The notes under the pieces were generated by a model. The model was not told the origin of the DNA, searched no databases, and worked only from the letters and a program-made list of their open reading frames with translations. The translations under genes and the position numbers were made by a program. Positions 32,856 to 47,590 of a stretch of DNA of 64,000 bases are shown here, one piece after another. How positions within the stretch are numbered: position 1 is the first letter of the stretch; every line of letters starts with the position of its first letter. This stretch comes from Pogonophryne albipinna (taxonomy: Eukaryota; Chordata; Actinopteri; Perciformes; Artedidraconidae), in contig CM053243.1 in NCBI GenBank assembly GCA_028583405.1, positions 35,739,420-35,803,419 of the forward strand, written 5' to 3'.

Positions 32856-35800
32856 AAGGGTGGAGCGGGGTGGTGGAGGTGGGGTTGTATTTTAGAGATA
32901 AAGCCTCCTAGTCCTATGGTTGATTGCCCCGCTATAGAGACTCACTCAGTGGTTCTGAAAGGCTGCCTCAGACACCAGTGAATAAACTCTTACTCTTACG
33001 CTTCCATACATCACCCTACGCCTCCCCTCCACCCTCCTCCTCTGGCAGATCCACCCCCTCCACTTTCTCACTTTGAATTTTCTGGGGATTTGAGCACAAC
33101 CCCTCAAACCCTCCTCCCTCCCAAAAAGTCTCCACACTTCTCCGGAAAAAAAATCCTTCGCCTTTCTCTCGACCTTTTCATGCTTACAAACGTTCATGAC
33201 TCACAAAATGGACAGTCAACATTTCCATATTGACCATTGTCCAACCCAACGTTGCTATTTGGATATTCATGACAAATTTAAACAATATTAGGATTCATTT
33301 ATCTCTGAATGCTTTTTAGAGCTTTGGAGGATCTTTAGACATCAGTATCAGTCATCGTGGTATTTTGTTAGCTTCCTCTGCATCTTGCCTTTGTATTCTT
33401 TACTGACTGCTAACTCACATTGTGCACTCCTTCTTTAAAGTTGGTCAGCTGATCAGGTAAAGCAGTGGCAGGAAACAGAAGTGCTGCCCTCTGTCAGTCG
33501 TCTTCCTTCTGTCAGCCACATGAATGACATGAATGCTGAAATGGCGACGTTATCCAGGCAAGCTAACCATTAGCCTGCATATCTAAAGGCCCTAGTTAGC
33601 ACTGTCAAGGATCCTGTCAGCAGTTTCCTGACTGCAGGAAGAATCCATCTGACAGAACAGGAAGAGCTGACAAATTCATCCTGATTGATCAGACAATGGA
33701 AGTTACTAAATAGACATACTAAGTTACCAAGTAGGAACACAGTTTTGATGCACTTGTGCTTAACTTTGCATTTTGGGAGACTGTCCACTTCCCTCTATCT
33801 CAGCGGATAGTATTAAACCTGAATGGGATGGATCTATTTGGTAGTTCATTTGCAGATTTAGACTTTTTACTGAACATGGTTCAACTTGTATTACTGTTGC
33901 CAGGAATACATCAAGGTAGATATTCTGGAAACCCTACCATGAACAACATTGTTTGTCTGTGCCTTCAAAAGCACATTGGTAGAAATAAAAAAGTAATACG
34001 TTTCTCCTTCAGACATGACGCATACAACATTAAAGAGATTGTCCAGATGTGTCCGCACATAATGGATTGGTTTAAGCGATGGGAAATTATGTTTGATATG
34101 ACAAATGTTTGGTTGGGTTTCGATACAAACATGTCTTTCATAGCAAGTTTCATAGCAAGAGATCATTGTTTTGGTTCAAATTACTTTAAAGACTTATTTA
34201 CTTAATAACCAAACAAGGACACTTCAACGCTGATATGAAACAGAAAATGAACAGCAATTTTGTTGAGCCATCCAACCCAACCTTGTGGCTCTACTACGTA
34301 AACATCACAATACTTCCTGTTTGTTTCTGATGTAAAAAAATCTCAATTTCCTACGGGTTTTATCGTTTAACTTAATTGGATGGATTTTTTGAACTGACTG
34401 ATTTTCATGAAAGACAACTTTCGAATGAATCAACTAGATAAGGGCATGAATCTTTTACTTTGTAAAACTCTCCGAGCAGAAGCGTTTCTCGAACGGTAGA
34501 TCTTGTTCTGATGCCTGAATGCCTTTAACTAATGTACTTTGTTATACAGCTACATTCATTATTTTGGCATAGTGGTATTGTACAATTCTCTTTTACAACT
34601 ACGGCAAAACCACTTTCAGGGATAATGAATACAATAAATACAGAGGAAAATAGTGATCTGCAGGGTAAACAGAGGAAAGAGCATGACGGATATTTTGAAT
34701 GCAGCTCAGCTCCCATGTGGCTTTCTCTCATCAGTGTTCTACTGTGCAGTGAAGATGAACAGAGAGTCAATGTGCCCTCAAAGACCTGGGCGGTGAGACT
34801 TTCCACACAGCGGTTTGATTGACACTGTCTGTCGCAGGCAATGAACTCCACTCTGGCACCTTTTTTTGCTCTTCTTTCGGGTTACGTTTAAGGGACATTT
34901 TTACAGTTATTCATTAATTACAATTTGTTTAACAGTTAATTAGCCTTCCTCTTTTCCAACAGTGACACTATACAAACTCGCATTTCCATTCTTAAACCCC
35001 TGACTTCTCAGTCACTGTCATACATTTACATTTTCTAACCTCTATATGTAAAGCCAAGTGGCAAGAGGAGCTGAATGTTGCCTCCTTATGTTGCAGCCTG
35101 GTTTAAGCCATTCAAATTCAGCCTCAGTGTGGAGGTGCAGGGCTTTGCATATTCCTCAGTCCTGGGGGACCTTAGCACAGGCAGGCCCACCTTTGTCTGC
35201 ACCTCAGCCTGTGGACCTCGGGGAGTTCTTTGCTCTGATCAGGCCTCCATTTAAACAAGTGAAACAAAACAACATTTAGACCAACCAGGTTTCCATCCAT
35301 CAGAGATTCGTTTCCAAGCTGTTGCCCTTCTGCTCATGGTCCGATTGTAAATGCTAATTCCTCAAATCTTTACATTATTTCCTCCTAATCTGCATATTCA
35401 AAAGAAAATCTTCAAGTTTACTTGCTTTCGTAGAATTCTGCATGGCTTATTTGAAAAGGTAAAGAAGTTGCTCTGTTCTCTTCATTGAGGAAAAGTAGGC
35501 TGACTTATTCTCTTTTTTTCTCCATCTGTTATTTTCTTTTTTAATGACACATTGAGGGACTTCAAAATCTTCTTCGACAATAGATCTAATATAGGCTACC
35601 CTCCAGCCCTCTCCATCACCTCTGTTTCAATCATCTCATGCACTTGTGAGGAACCATGGCTTTAAATTAGTCTGCTTAGAAACAGAGAAGTGCCTTAATT
35701 AAAACTTCACCCTCTCTCCAAATCCCCCTCTCCACCTTGTCCTTCTCTTCTCATCCTCTTTCCTCCACCGCAGCCGCGTCTCATCCAGCAGACAGAAGGG

Positions 35801-38694
35801 AGCCATCGTTGACTTGCACTCCAAGGCCTTCACTTGTTCGCCGTCCACAATAGAAACTCCCTGTTAGATACAATGACCTTGCAAATTAAAGGAATGACTG
35901 TCCAAATTAAATCAAGCAGGGCAGCCCCATGCAGGCAGTGTGAGCTTATTCTGCTCTCTGTCCAGCCCCCCTCATTCCAATCCTTCAGTCTTTCTCATAA
36001 GCAAGAGGTGAGCAGAGAGATTGAATGGAGGTTTTCTTTGCCGTCCTCCTTGAGATGCTACTTCTTGCTAATTAACTGGTGCTCTTTGTCATCTCCTCTG
36101 TGAGTATGAAGGACCTCGGGGAAATTGAATAGAGCTTTCTCAACTGGCAACCCTTGCCCAACTGTCTCTTGCTCTCATGCACTAGTCATTCTACTCTCTT
36201 TGTCAGATGTTGCAATAGCGGATTAATTGATGGTGCTTTTAATAATTAGTTTTTGGGTGCCATTGAAGCCATTATCGTCGCCAACTTTCGCATTTTTCAA
36301 GGGAAAATGGCTGATTGTGATCGACACTTTTGTGCTTGCCGGTCATTAAAAATGAATTTTCGTATGAAAGAGGAATAAAAACATTGACATCAAAGTGTAT
36401 GTGTCTTTGTTTGTGTCTGAGTGTGTGTAGTCTCTTTGCATGTGAATGCAGCCATGATCCCTGGACTCAGGAGACAGCCTATCACGGCCTGTCATCTCTA
36501 ATCCTCGAAACATTGTCCCAGTTCAATGAATGGTGTAAAATTGGAACATATGTGTCATTATTCTTTAAATGTTTCATTATACCGGGATCCCCTTTTTGTC
36601 ATCTTATCCTAACCTTCTTTCACACACCATTCCAATGAAGCTGCAAACATAACCACATAACAGTTTTTGCCATTGTCTTTACATTTTAGAATTGTCAGTT
36701 TCCCAGATAGCGTGAAAGCTTGCAGATTAACTTCGAGGAGATGCATGAGTAAAGCTATGTGTCTGCCAGTAACAACAAATGGTAGCTATCATTTCCCATG
36801 CGTCTGTAGGATTCTTGGAGATTGTCGGAGAGATCTAGCCAGGCAGCGCTGGTTGGACACACGTCGTAAAGCTAATAGGGTTGGACTCCCAGACTGTGAC
36901 TGTGAGATTTGCTTCTCCCTTGATCAATTTGTCTCCGCTTGTCCCACTGTATCTGCCTCAGAGTAAGAGTGTAAAGATCTATCAAACCATAGACACAAAG
37001 GGGACAACTATGTGAACATTTTAAGGAGAACCATGGCCATGGATAATAGCTGGAATCACACTCAATGTCCCATGAAAACTAGCAAATAAAACCAGTGGAA
37101 CCAAAGACTCTGTGTGTGGCGCAGCAAACAATAGGTCACTCAAGTTTTCTCATCTATCATATTAAAAAAAACAGAAGGCAAGATGTAAGAACAGGTTGAG
37201 CTCCTTCCATCCTTACTCTGGCTCATATCTTACCACATGAAAGGAGAATGTCTCTCCTCCAAGCTTTACCTCAAGTGATTTTCTGAAGCCAAGTGAAAGT
37301 TTCAAATTCCTTGTCGTCTTTGGAGTGGACTCTCTCTTAGGCCATTGTGCTCTCCTTGACCTTAAGTGTCTTATCATTTGGTCCTGCGGAGCAGAGGTCA
37401 CGCTGCAATAGGTGACCCTTCCCCCTGCTAGCTCCATTCGGCTTTTGTACGAGTACAAGAGGTCTCTAGGAAGACTGTCTAGCTAAAGATAATATACAAA
37501 GTACTCTGCAGTAGATCCCAATAAGGCTATGAATGATCTGGAATGGAAGATGAATAGAAAAGCTGAAAAATAATTAGATTCAGAGCAAGCTATACAGACT
37601 GTAACAGTCTTCTATAAAGTTTCTTTATGCTTTAAGAAAAGAGATGTGTTGTTTCTGGTGGACTGGATTAACTCAACATCCTGGTCATTAGTTCATCATG
37701 AGAGGCCAACGGCCATCACGGTGTCTTTGTTCGCTCAGATGATAGTCAAGAGAAAGAAACTTAAAAGTACTCTTGCATTTTATGTCTCTGATCTGGAAAA
37801 ACTGTGTCATTTCTCACTCTTTAATCTGAAACGGCTCTGAGCTCAACATGGCTGCTAAACCTGAGGAGAGAGTAGGCGTGAAGCAGAAGAAGAAAGGGGG
37901 AAATGGACTGCAGAAGATGCTGAAAAGGATAGATGAGTGATGGTTTGTAGAACTGACAAGCAGAAAAGGGGAGTTAGAGACCTGGTGGTGCAGAGGTCAC
38001 CTTACCTAGGGCCTATAGGATCCCCCATAATGCAATGATGGGATCAATTACAGGCCCACTGGGAATGAGAACTAGCACAGGCCAATGGCTCCCAATGGCT
38101 GAATGTGACTTTGAGATGCAAGACTTTGACTGCTCCAGGATCAGACCTGGGGGGTCTGCTATGTGGTAAATCAGTCAGACCACATTACTGCTGTGTTTTT
38201 CACCAAATGCCCTGACCGTCCTGATCATCATGCCTCACAGATTTTCAACGGGGTAAATCGACCATCTGATGGTCCACATCCGGGTCGAAGAGAACTGCAG
38301 CGGACCTGTGAGCTTCAGCTGCTGGCACAAAGCAAGCAACCTCAAACTGAGGAGTCCCAAACCATGTAGCTGATGTCATGGCTTTGTCAAGGGAGGTTTG
38401 ATTTACCGTCATCGGGTTTGAAATATTGACTGTACACCATAGTTGGTAAGTGAGAGGGCACTTTGAGAGCGCAGACCTCTGCCAAGGCCGTTTTCCTGAG
38501 TAACAGATAATGCTTGTAGCTCCATTACGATTTGGATCAACTCAACAATTGAATGGGTTCTTCAATGAAAACAAGATAAACCTTTCATCAAGTTTCCTGA
38601 ACATTAGACCAGTAGAAAAACACCAACAAACAAGCAAACCGAACCACCATTACCTTGTTTGCAGAGGTAATTACTATCCACATTAGAGGAATGG
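32853..38694. other. Gene desert, distal part: no genes; possible enhancer-like stretch
   Basis: No exon structure seen. The stretch at about 35600-36340 has repeated homeodomain-type cores (CTTAATTAAAAC, GCAAATTAAAGG, GGATTAATTGATGG, TAATAATTAG) in otherwise complex sequence without simple repeats, as often seen in enhancers of developmental genes. Apparent open frames at 33756-34205 and elsewhere are AT-rich and lack motifs. Confidence 0.35.
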
Positions 38695-39052
38695 TGTAGC
38701 AGTTAGAATAGAATAGAATCGGAGGGATGAAACCCTCTTTAATGGTCACATGCAGAGCACACAGCACACACAGTGACATTTGGCCTTGACATTTAACCCA
38801 TCCTAGTACCAGGAGTCTAGTACTAGGAGCAGTGGGCAGCTATTGTACAGCGCCCGGGGAGCAATTGGAGTGGGGGGGGCAAGGGGGTTGTCTGGTGCCT
38901 TGCTCAAGGACACCACGGCAGGGCCTAGGAGGTGACCTGGGACCTCTCCAAGTAGCAGTCCACACTCCATATTTAGGTCTGTTCGGGGACTTGAACCGGC
39001 GACCCTACGGCTCACAGTCCAAGCCCCAACTGACTTAGCCACTGCCGGACAG
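38695..39052. repeat. Dispersed teleost repeat
   Basis: The stretch contains GTGCCTTGCTCAAGGACACC and GGGGACTTGAACCGGCGACC, followed by a TTAGCCACTGCCGG tail. This combination is, from memory, a very common interspersed repeat in teleost genomes. The GAACCGGCGACCC part superficially resembles a tRNA T-arm, but no tRNA fold is visible. The element class is uncertain to me. Confidence 0.55.
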
Positions 39053-42900
<3,848 letters not shown>

Positions 42901-42918
42901 AAACAAAACAAATAAAAG

Positions 42919-43503
42919 ATGCCAACTACACTTACCATTCTGATGACCTTAGGGGAATTCATCCACAAAAAACACACTGGATGCTGCACTAGGTCAGAAA
43001 CCAGAGGAGACTGTGAAGTCCACCATAGACGGACCACTTTTGGACAAAATGTCCTCTCCATTAAAGGCAGCTCATTGTGGAATAGCCTCCCAACTGAGAT
43101 ACGGGATTGTCCCACTCTCAATAGTTTTAAAGGACAACTTAAACAATGGTTGAGAAACAAACAGACGTGTAATCACCGCTAAATGCACTTGTATACAGAG
43201 GTATCTCCTCTTGCACTTTATGTAGCACTTTTATCTTATCTTGCACTTTATATAGCCTACCATAGCTGCTACATTGTACTGCCATGTGGTAAATGCTTGT
43301 ATGCTGCTCATGCTCTTTCTGCATATCATGTATTTATTTTTGCTATGTATATATGTCATGTTCTTGTATGTTGTATGTGACGGGACTGCGGATGGCAATT
43401 AGCTTAAAGCTCAAATCCGGCTCATTTACGCTTGTAAGCATTGTTTTTGTTTTAAAGTGTTCATCGATGTGCACTGTCCCGGTTCAAATAAACGATTAAA
43501 TTA
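42919..43503 (+). mobile_element. 3' end of a non-LTR retrotransposon
   Basis: The frame 42919-43182 encodes the typical C-terminal end of a fish non-LTR retrotransposon pol, with HHRRTTFGQNVLSIKGSSLW followed shortly by LPTEIRDCPTLNSFKG and KQWL. A long 3' UTR follows (CTTGTATGTTGTATGTGACG, GGACTGCGGATGG), then a tail with CAAATAAACGATTAAATTAA. The 5' part is missing, as expected from truncated reverse transcription. It lies 4 kb upstream of dbx1. The clade is not resolved. Confidence 0.7.
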
Positions 43504-43512
43504 AATGAAAAA

Positions 43513-43725
43513 TTAATTCTGTTTTCTATTTTGATGCACAACTGACTCCTCATCTGAATCAAACACATATGGCTGAATCTGTCCCACGTTTCCCCCAAAG
43601 AAAATAAAACAAATATCAAAAATGTCCCTGTGAAGCTCCACCACTCTCGCGACCGCCATGTTGCACAGGTAACCGCGCGTGAGCAGTGGTGGGCGGGGCG
43701 AAAGAAGGTGTGCTCCAAGCTTCAA
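43513..43725 (-). pseudogene. Possible N-terminal fragment of a transposon-associated ORF
   Basis: A minus-strand frame with VARVVELHRDIFDICFIFFG and GQIQPYVFDSDEES. The LHRDI..IC..FFGGN and PY(V/M)F(D/E) pattern reminds me of short fish proteins linked to DNA transposons that carry P2RX7-like or YqaJ modules. This is recollection and not a verified match. The frame ends where the neighbouring non-LTR tail begins (about 43503), so it may have been cut by that insertion. It could be chance, but its composition is more protein-like than nearby frames. Confidence 0.3.
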
Positions 43726-43986
43726 TTATTTTTTATTTTTTTATTTGTATGTCTGAAAACCATGTCAAACTAAATATTAACCTTGGGAGAGTATTATAAC
43801 ATATTTTAAATACACTTAACATGTTTCGGGTGGGGGGGGATACAATAATACAATGGACAAATTAATGAATTAGCTTACAAGAAGGTCCTATACACTCAAC
43901 ATTTTTAATTTTACATTGTGGACAAACTGATATAATAAGCAACATTAAGTATAGCAAAGTAGAAGGGCTCCTCTCTGAATGTTTTA

Positions 43987-43987
43987 G

Positions 43988-44019
<32 letters not shown>
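43987..44019. repeat. (GTT)n microsatellite, 33 bp
   Basis: Eleven perfect GTT units. Confidence 0.95.
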
Positions 44020-44805
44020 ATTTGTTCCATGTTGTACAGGCTTTACAAGCAGTATTTTAATATAGTGAACTAAAGAAATTAGGTTCAGAAAGTTAAGTAA
44101 GTATAGGCCTGTACATTTATATAGAATAAAAAAACGTCTGACACAATTACAGTATAATATATGTCCATCTGCATTACCGCATCCTACATAGAAGACTCTA
44201 GATATTATTATGTAAACTGACTCACATCACATGAGATATTATGAGTTTGGAAATTCAAATTAGATTGCTTGCTGCTCGTATTTGGCAAGTATGTAGTGCA
44301 ACAGAAAATGGTTAAATGTGTCAGGACTCAGGAGGGATGTGTTAAGAGAAATAAATGGTTGAATTAACCAAACCCTGATGGAGTTGGAGAGGGCTGAATG
44401 GCTGCAGGCCTGAGATGGATGGACTGGTGACCGCTGTCATACACGAGGCTGCAACCAGTCAGCCCAATCTGTTCATCCCCGGTTGAGTGAAAGGATAGGG
44501 AGTTCCCGTTCCTCGGTGCGTCCACGTCACCGATAAATAATGAGGGAATAATAAACAGTTAACCACCTGTCGGACCAGCGGCACAATGGGACGGCCCATA
44601 GAGAGCTTCTCATGCATGGGTAACATATTTACTCAGCCCCTTTCACTTAACGAAGCAGAAAGAGACCCAAAACAATGGTTAAGTTCATCTATTTGGTAAA
44701 CTCGCATTGCCTTGTTGAAAAAGGACAACAATCCGAAAATATTTGGATATAATACAACTGGATATGTTGTCTATATTGTAGCCTACATTGTGTAGAACAT
44801 ACTTG

Positions 44806-44854
<49 letters not shown>

Positions 44855-47440
44855 ATTATATATACCTATATATATGAATTCATTTAGGAATTTGTGTTTA
44901 AAATTCAAGCTTCTGGTAATCCCTAATAATTGGATAAAATGTCATTCTTCTTGTATAGGGATACCATAAGAGATCAAATCAGTAATCCCTATGGGGATAT
45001 CATAAGTGACCATAAACATAGTGGTGTTAGTATGAATATTAATAAAACGTTGAATATTGGAATATAATCATGATCCGATAAAATAGTTAAATGTGAAGCA
45101 AGACACCACCAACTTTTGAATGATAATGATATTAATAATAATAATTAGCATTGAATATAGTTTTCGATAGGCTATGTGATGATGGGCTACAAAATACTAC
45201 AAAGTATATCATAATGTCATAGCCTATATTTTAAAATGGGTGAATCCAATGATGATTATGATAAAGTGATGAGACTTTAGTGGTCGCTAACAAGGGGGAC
45301 GGGCTGTTTTTGGTGGTAATATTTTAGAGATGTGCTTTTAATGGCCTTAATTCAGCCGCAGCCAGCTGTTTTTACTCGGCCTGGTAAAGGAGCGGGGACG
45401 TGGCAAGCTTGCAAAGCTCGTAGAAATTAGTCTCGGTAAGCCTGAGCAGCCTATGTTTTCTGCTAACCATCTGCTATACGGCTCACAAAAGGAGGATTTC
45501 GGGCTGCCAAGTAAAGGAATACGGGCTCATAAAAAAGCTTTGAAGGTCTCGTTACTCAGTGGAGGTGTAGCTAGTGACGGAGCGCTGTGTTAACGCCTGT
45601 TTGCGCGTCCTGCGCTCATAAAGCAGACGCACCTCTGATAAGCGTCGACCATCTCCAAAGGATCATTTCACGGAGGCGTTCCCTTTTAATTAGCGGATTG
45701 TGGCCACTTTATATTAGATTGATGTCGAACCACTTATCGTTATTTGAGCTGATCCCAAATGATGCAAACTGACTGGGTGCTTAGCTTAAGACTGACATCT
45801 CCCTGTGTGAATAAAACTGATGGTGGAAAGTGGATAAACCGTGTGCCTTTAATCAATTATTTAAACATAAGTAAAAGTGTACTTACACACATTTAAAATG
45901 AAAAAGAAGTGTTTCTTTAGATTTGTTTTATCAACTGGTATTTAAAACACATTTAAATGGCTCAAATAAAAATATACAAACAAATATCATAACTTATTTG
46001 ATTTGGAAGCCTATACGAGCAGGCAATAATAACTACACACACATATATACAAATATATATATAAATCCTTAATTTATAATATAGGAATATTGTGGTGTTT
46101 TTTCGTTAAGTGGAAAAAGAGCATAAAATGAAAATATAATAAAGTATATAGGCCTACTTGTATTTATTTTAGTTAAAAGAACAAGCTTGTTGACCGTATT
46201 TAAAAAATATTAACCCAAAACCTTTGTTAAAGGGCAACAAAATACATACAAAGTAAAAAACATTTAAATAAAAATATTAGGCCCTAAATTATAATTTTTC
46301 GTTTCTTAAATTAATGTTTATCTAAATCAAACTTTTGTTTGATTGTGTTTCTTTTTTAAATGTGGTTTCTAACTGGCGTTTTTTTCCCTCTGGGTCTGCA
46401 ATGCATTTCGCCTGATTGCTTTGCTTTAACGGGTTTTCAGGGCAAAGCTGACAGAACACGACTATCAGGCTCCAAGTCGCTTTAATAAGAGTTTTATATG
46501 GGGTCTCAGTGTCCGCTCATATGAATGCATTTTAAATCAAATCACAGATGCACTTTTATTCAGCCGGTTAAAATAGCAGAACAAAACCGTCTTTAGAAAT
46601 AAAGCTTTTTCTATTCCTCTGGGCTTTTTCTGAAGCGGGGAGAGAAAGGCCGAGGGGCGCCTCCTCCGCAGCTGAGGGTGACAGTTAGTTCATGGTTAAC
46701 AGGATCAGGAGCGCACGGCTCAGGCCGCACACTTCTCCTGCACTGAGCTGCGGCTCTGCGCACTGAATGAAGCCCATGCCAAAAGAGTGATATTTAACAC
46801 ATCTGTTAAAGCGTTTTGATAGCAGAAATCCGTTTAAGACATTATTCCATGACGAGGGCCAGATTGAGTGTTGAGAATCCTATGAAACCCTAAACCTGAT
46901 TTACATCTGAGATGCTGCGCAGCGTCTGCAACTGTAGCCTAGATAATGTAGATTTAACAATGCAGTTAAATCGCTTATTCTATTAATAGTATTACATTGT
47001 TTAAATCGTACTCTTAGCATCCTGTGTGTATTCCTGCTGCACTGAAAAAAGGAATAAAAGAATAATTTAACATTTTAACGAGGAGGCTATATTTTTGATA
47101 TCCTGCACAACAGAAAGAGAGCCTGAATGGACAATAATAAAGTATCCTCTTTATACTCATTAAAAGTCCCCATATAATGACTGGATCTGTAAAGATTGCT
47201 CTTTAATTAGGCAGCTTGCCTCTGCCAAACAAAACAAATTGAAAGGAAAGTGGTCAACATGCAAAATTGATGACTGAGCCTCTTTTGTGGGGGGGACTTT
47301 GTGTGTTGCTTGCTTATGAAGTCTAATGCAATCATAAATTGCGTCCCTGGGCCAATCAGCGGGCCGGGGGATGCGGCATGAAAGCGACCCATGTGGAGGA
47401 CTTTGTTGAGCCCCATTGTTGAGGCTGTCAGCCCTGAGCG
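44020..47440 (+). promoter_or_regulatory. dbx1 upstream region, candidate regulatory DNA
   Basis: No coding exon found. Complex, non-repetitive segments stand out against AT-rich sequence at about 44340-44660, 45290-45760 and 46370-46800. The first has GCTGTCATACACGAGGCTGC and CGATAAATAATGAGG. The third has ATGCATTTCGCCTGATTGCT, a TTTTATATGG stretch and GC-rich sequence with ACAGTTAGTT. Their position 0.7-3.2 kb before a tightly regulated homeobox gene makes enhancer function plausible. Conservation itself cannot be judged from one sequence. Confidence 0.35.
44808..44851. repeat. (TA)n microsatellite, 44 bp
   Basis: Uninterrupted AT repeat, a potential cruciform. Shorter TATA-rich runs follow at about 44857-44876. 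Confidence 0.95.
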
Positions 47441-47500
47441 GAGGGCCGGGGGGGGGGGGGGGAGGCTATAAAACTCCTCTCCCCAGAGTGAGGAACCAGA
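47345..47500 (+). promoter_or_regulatory. dbx1 core promoter: CCAAT box, G15 run, TATA box
   Basis: TATAAAA at 47467-47473 lies about 120 bases before the dbx1 ATG, so transcription should begin near 47497. A CCAAT box (GGGCCAATCAG, 47352-47356) lies about 115 bases upstream of the TATA box. Between them, 47448-47462 is a run of 15 G, ending four bases before the TATA box. The inferred 5' UTR is about 95 bases. Confidence 0.7.
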
Positions 47501-47590
47501 GGAGTTAGCAGCCATTCACACGACTGATTCTCTCCCAGCAGACATAAGGAGTATCTCTGATTCCACCCAGTGATTTTTTAAACCGGGACT

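Noticed and set aside
33756..34205. 149-codon plus-strand open frame in the desert
   Set aside because: AT-rich, no recognisable motif, no promoter or splice context; overlapping open frames on the other strand suggest chance.
38960..39052. tRNA-like sequence (TTGAACCGGCGACC)
   Set aside because: No acceptor stem or anticodon arm can be formed; it belongs to a dispersed repeat.
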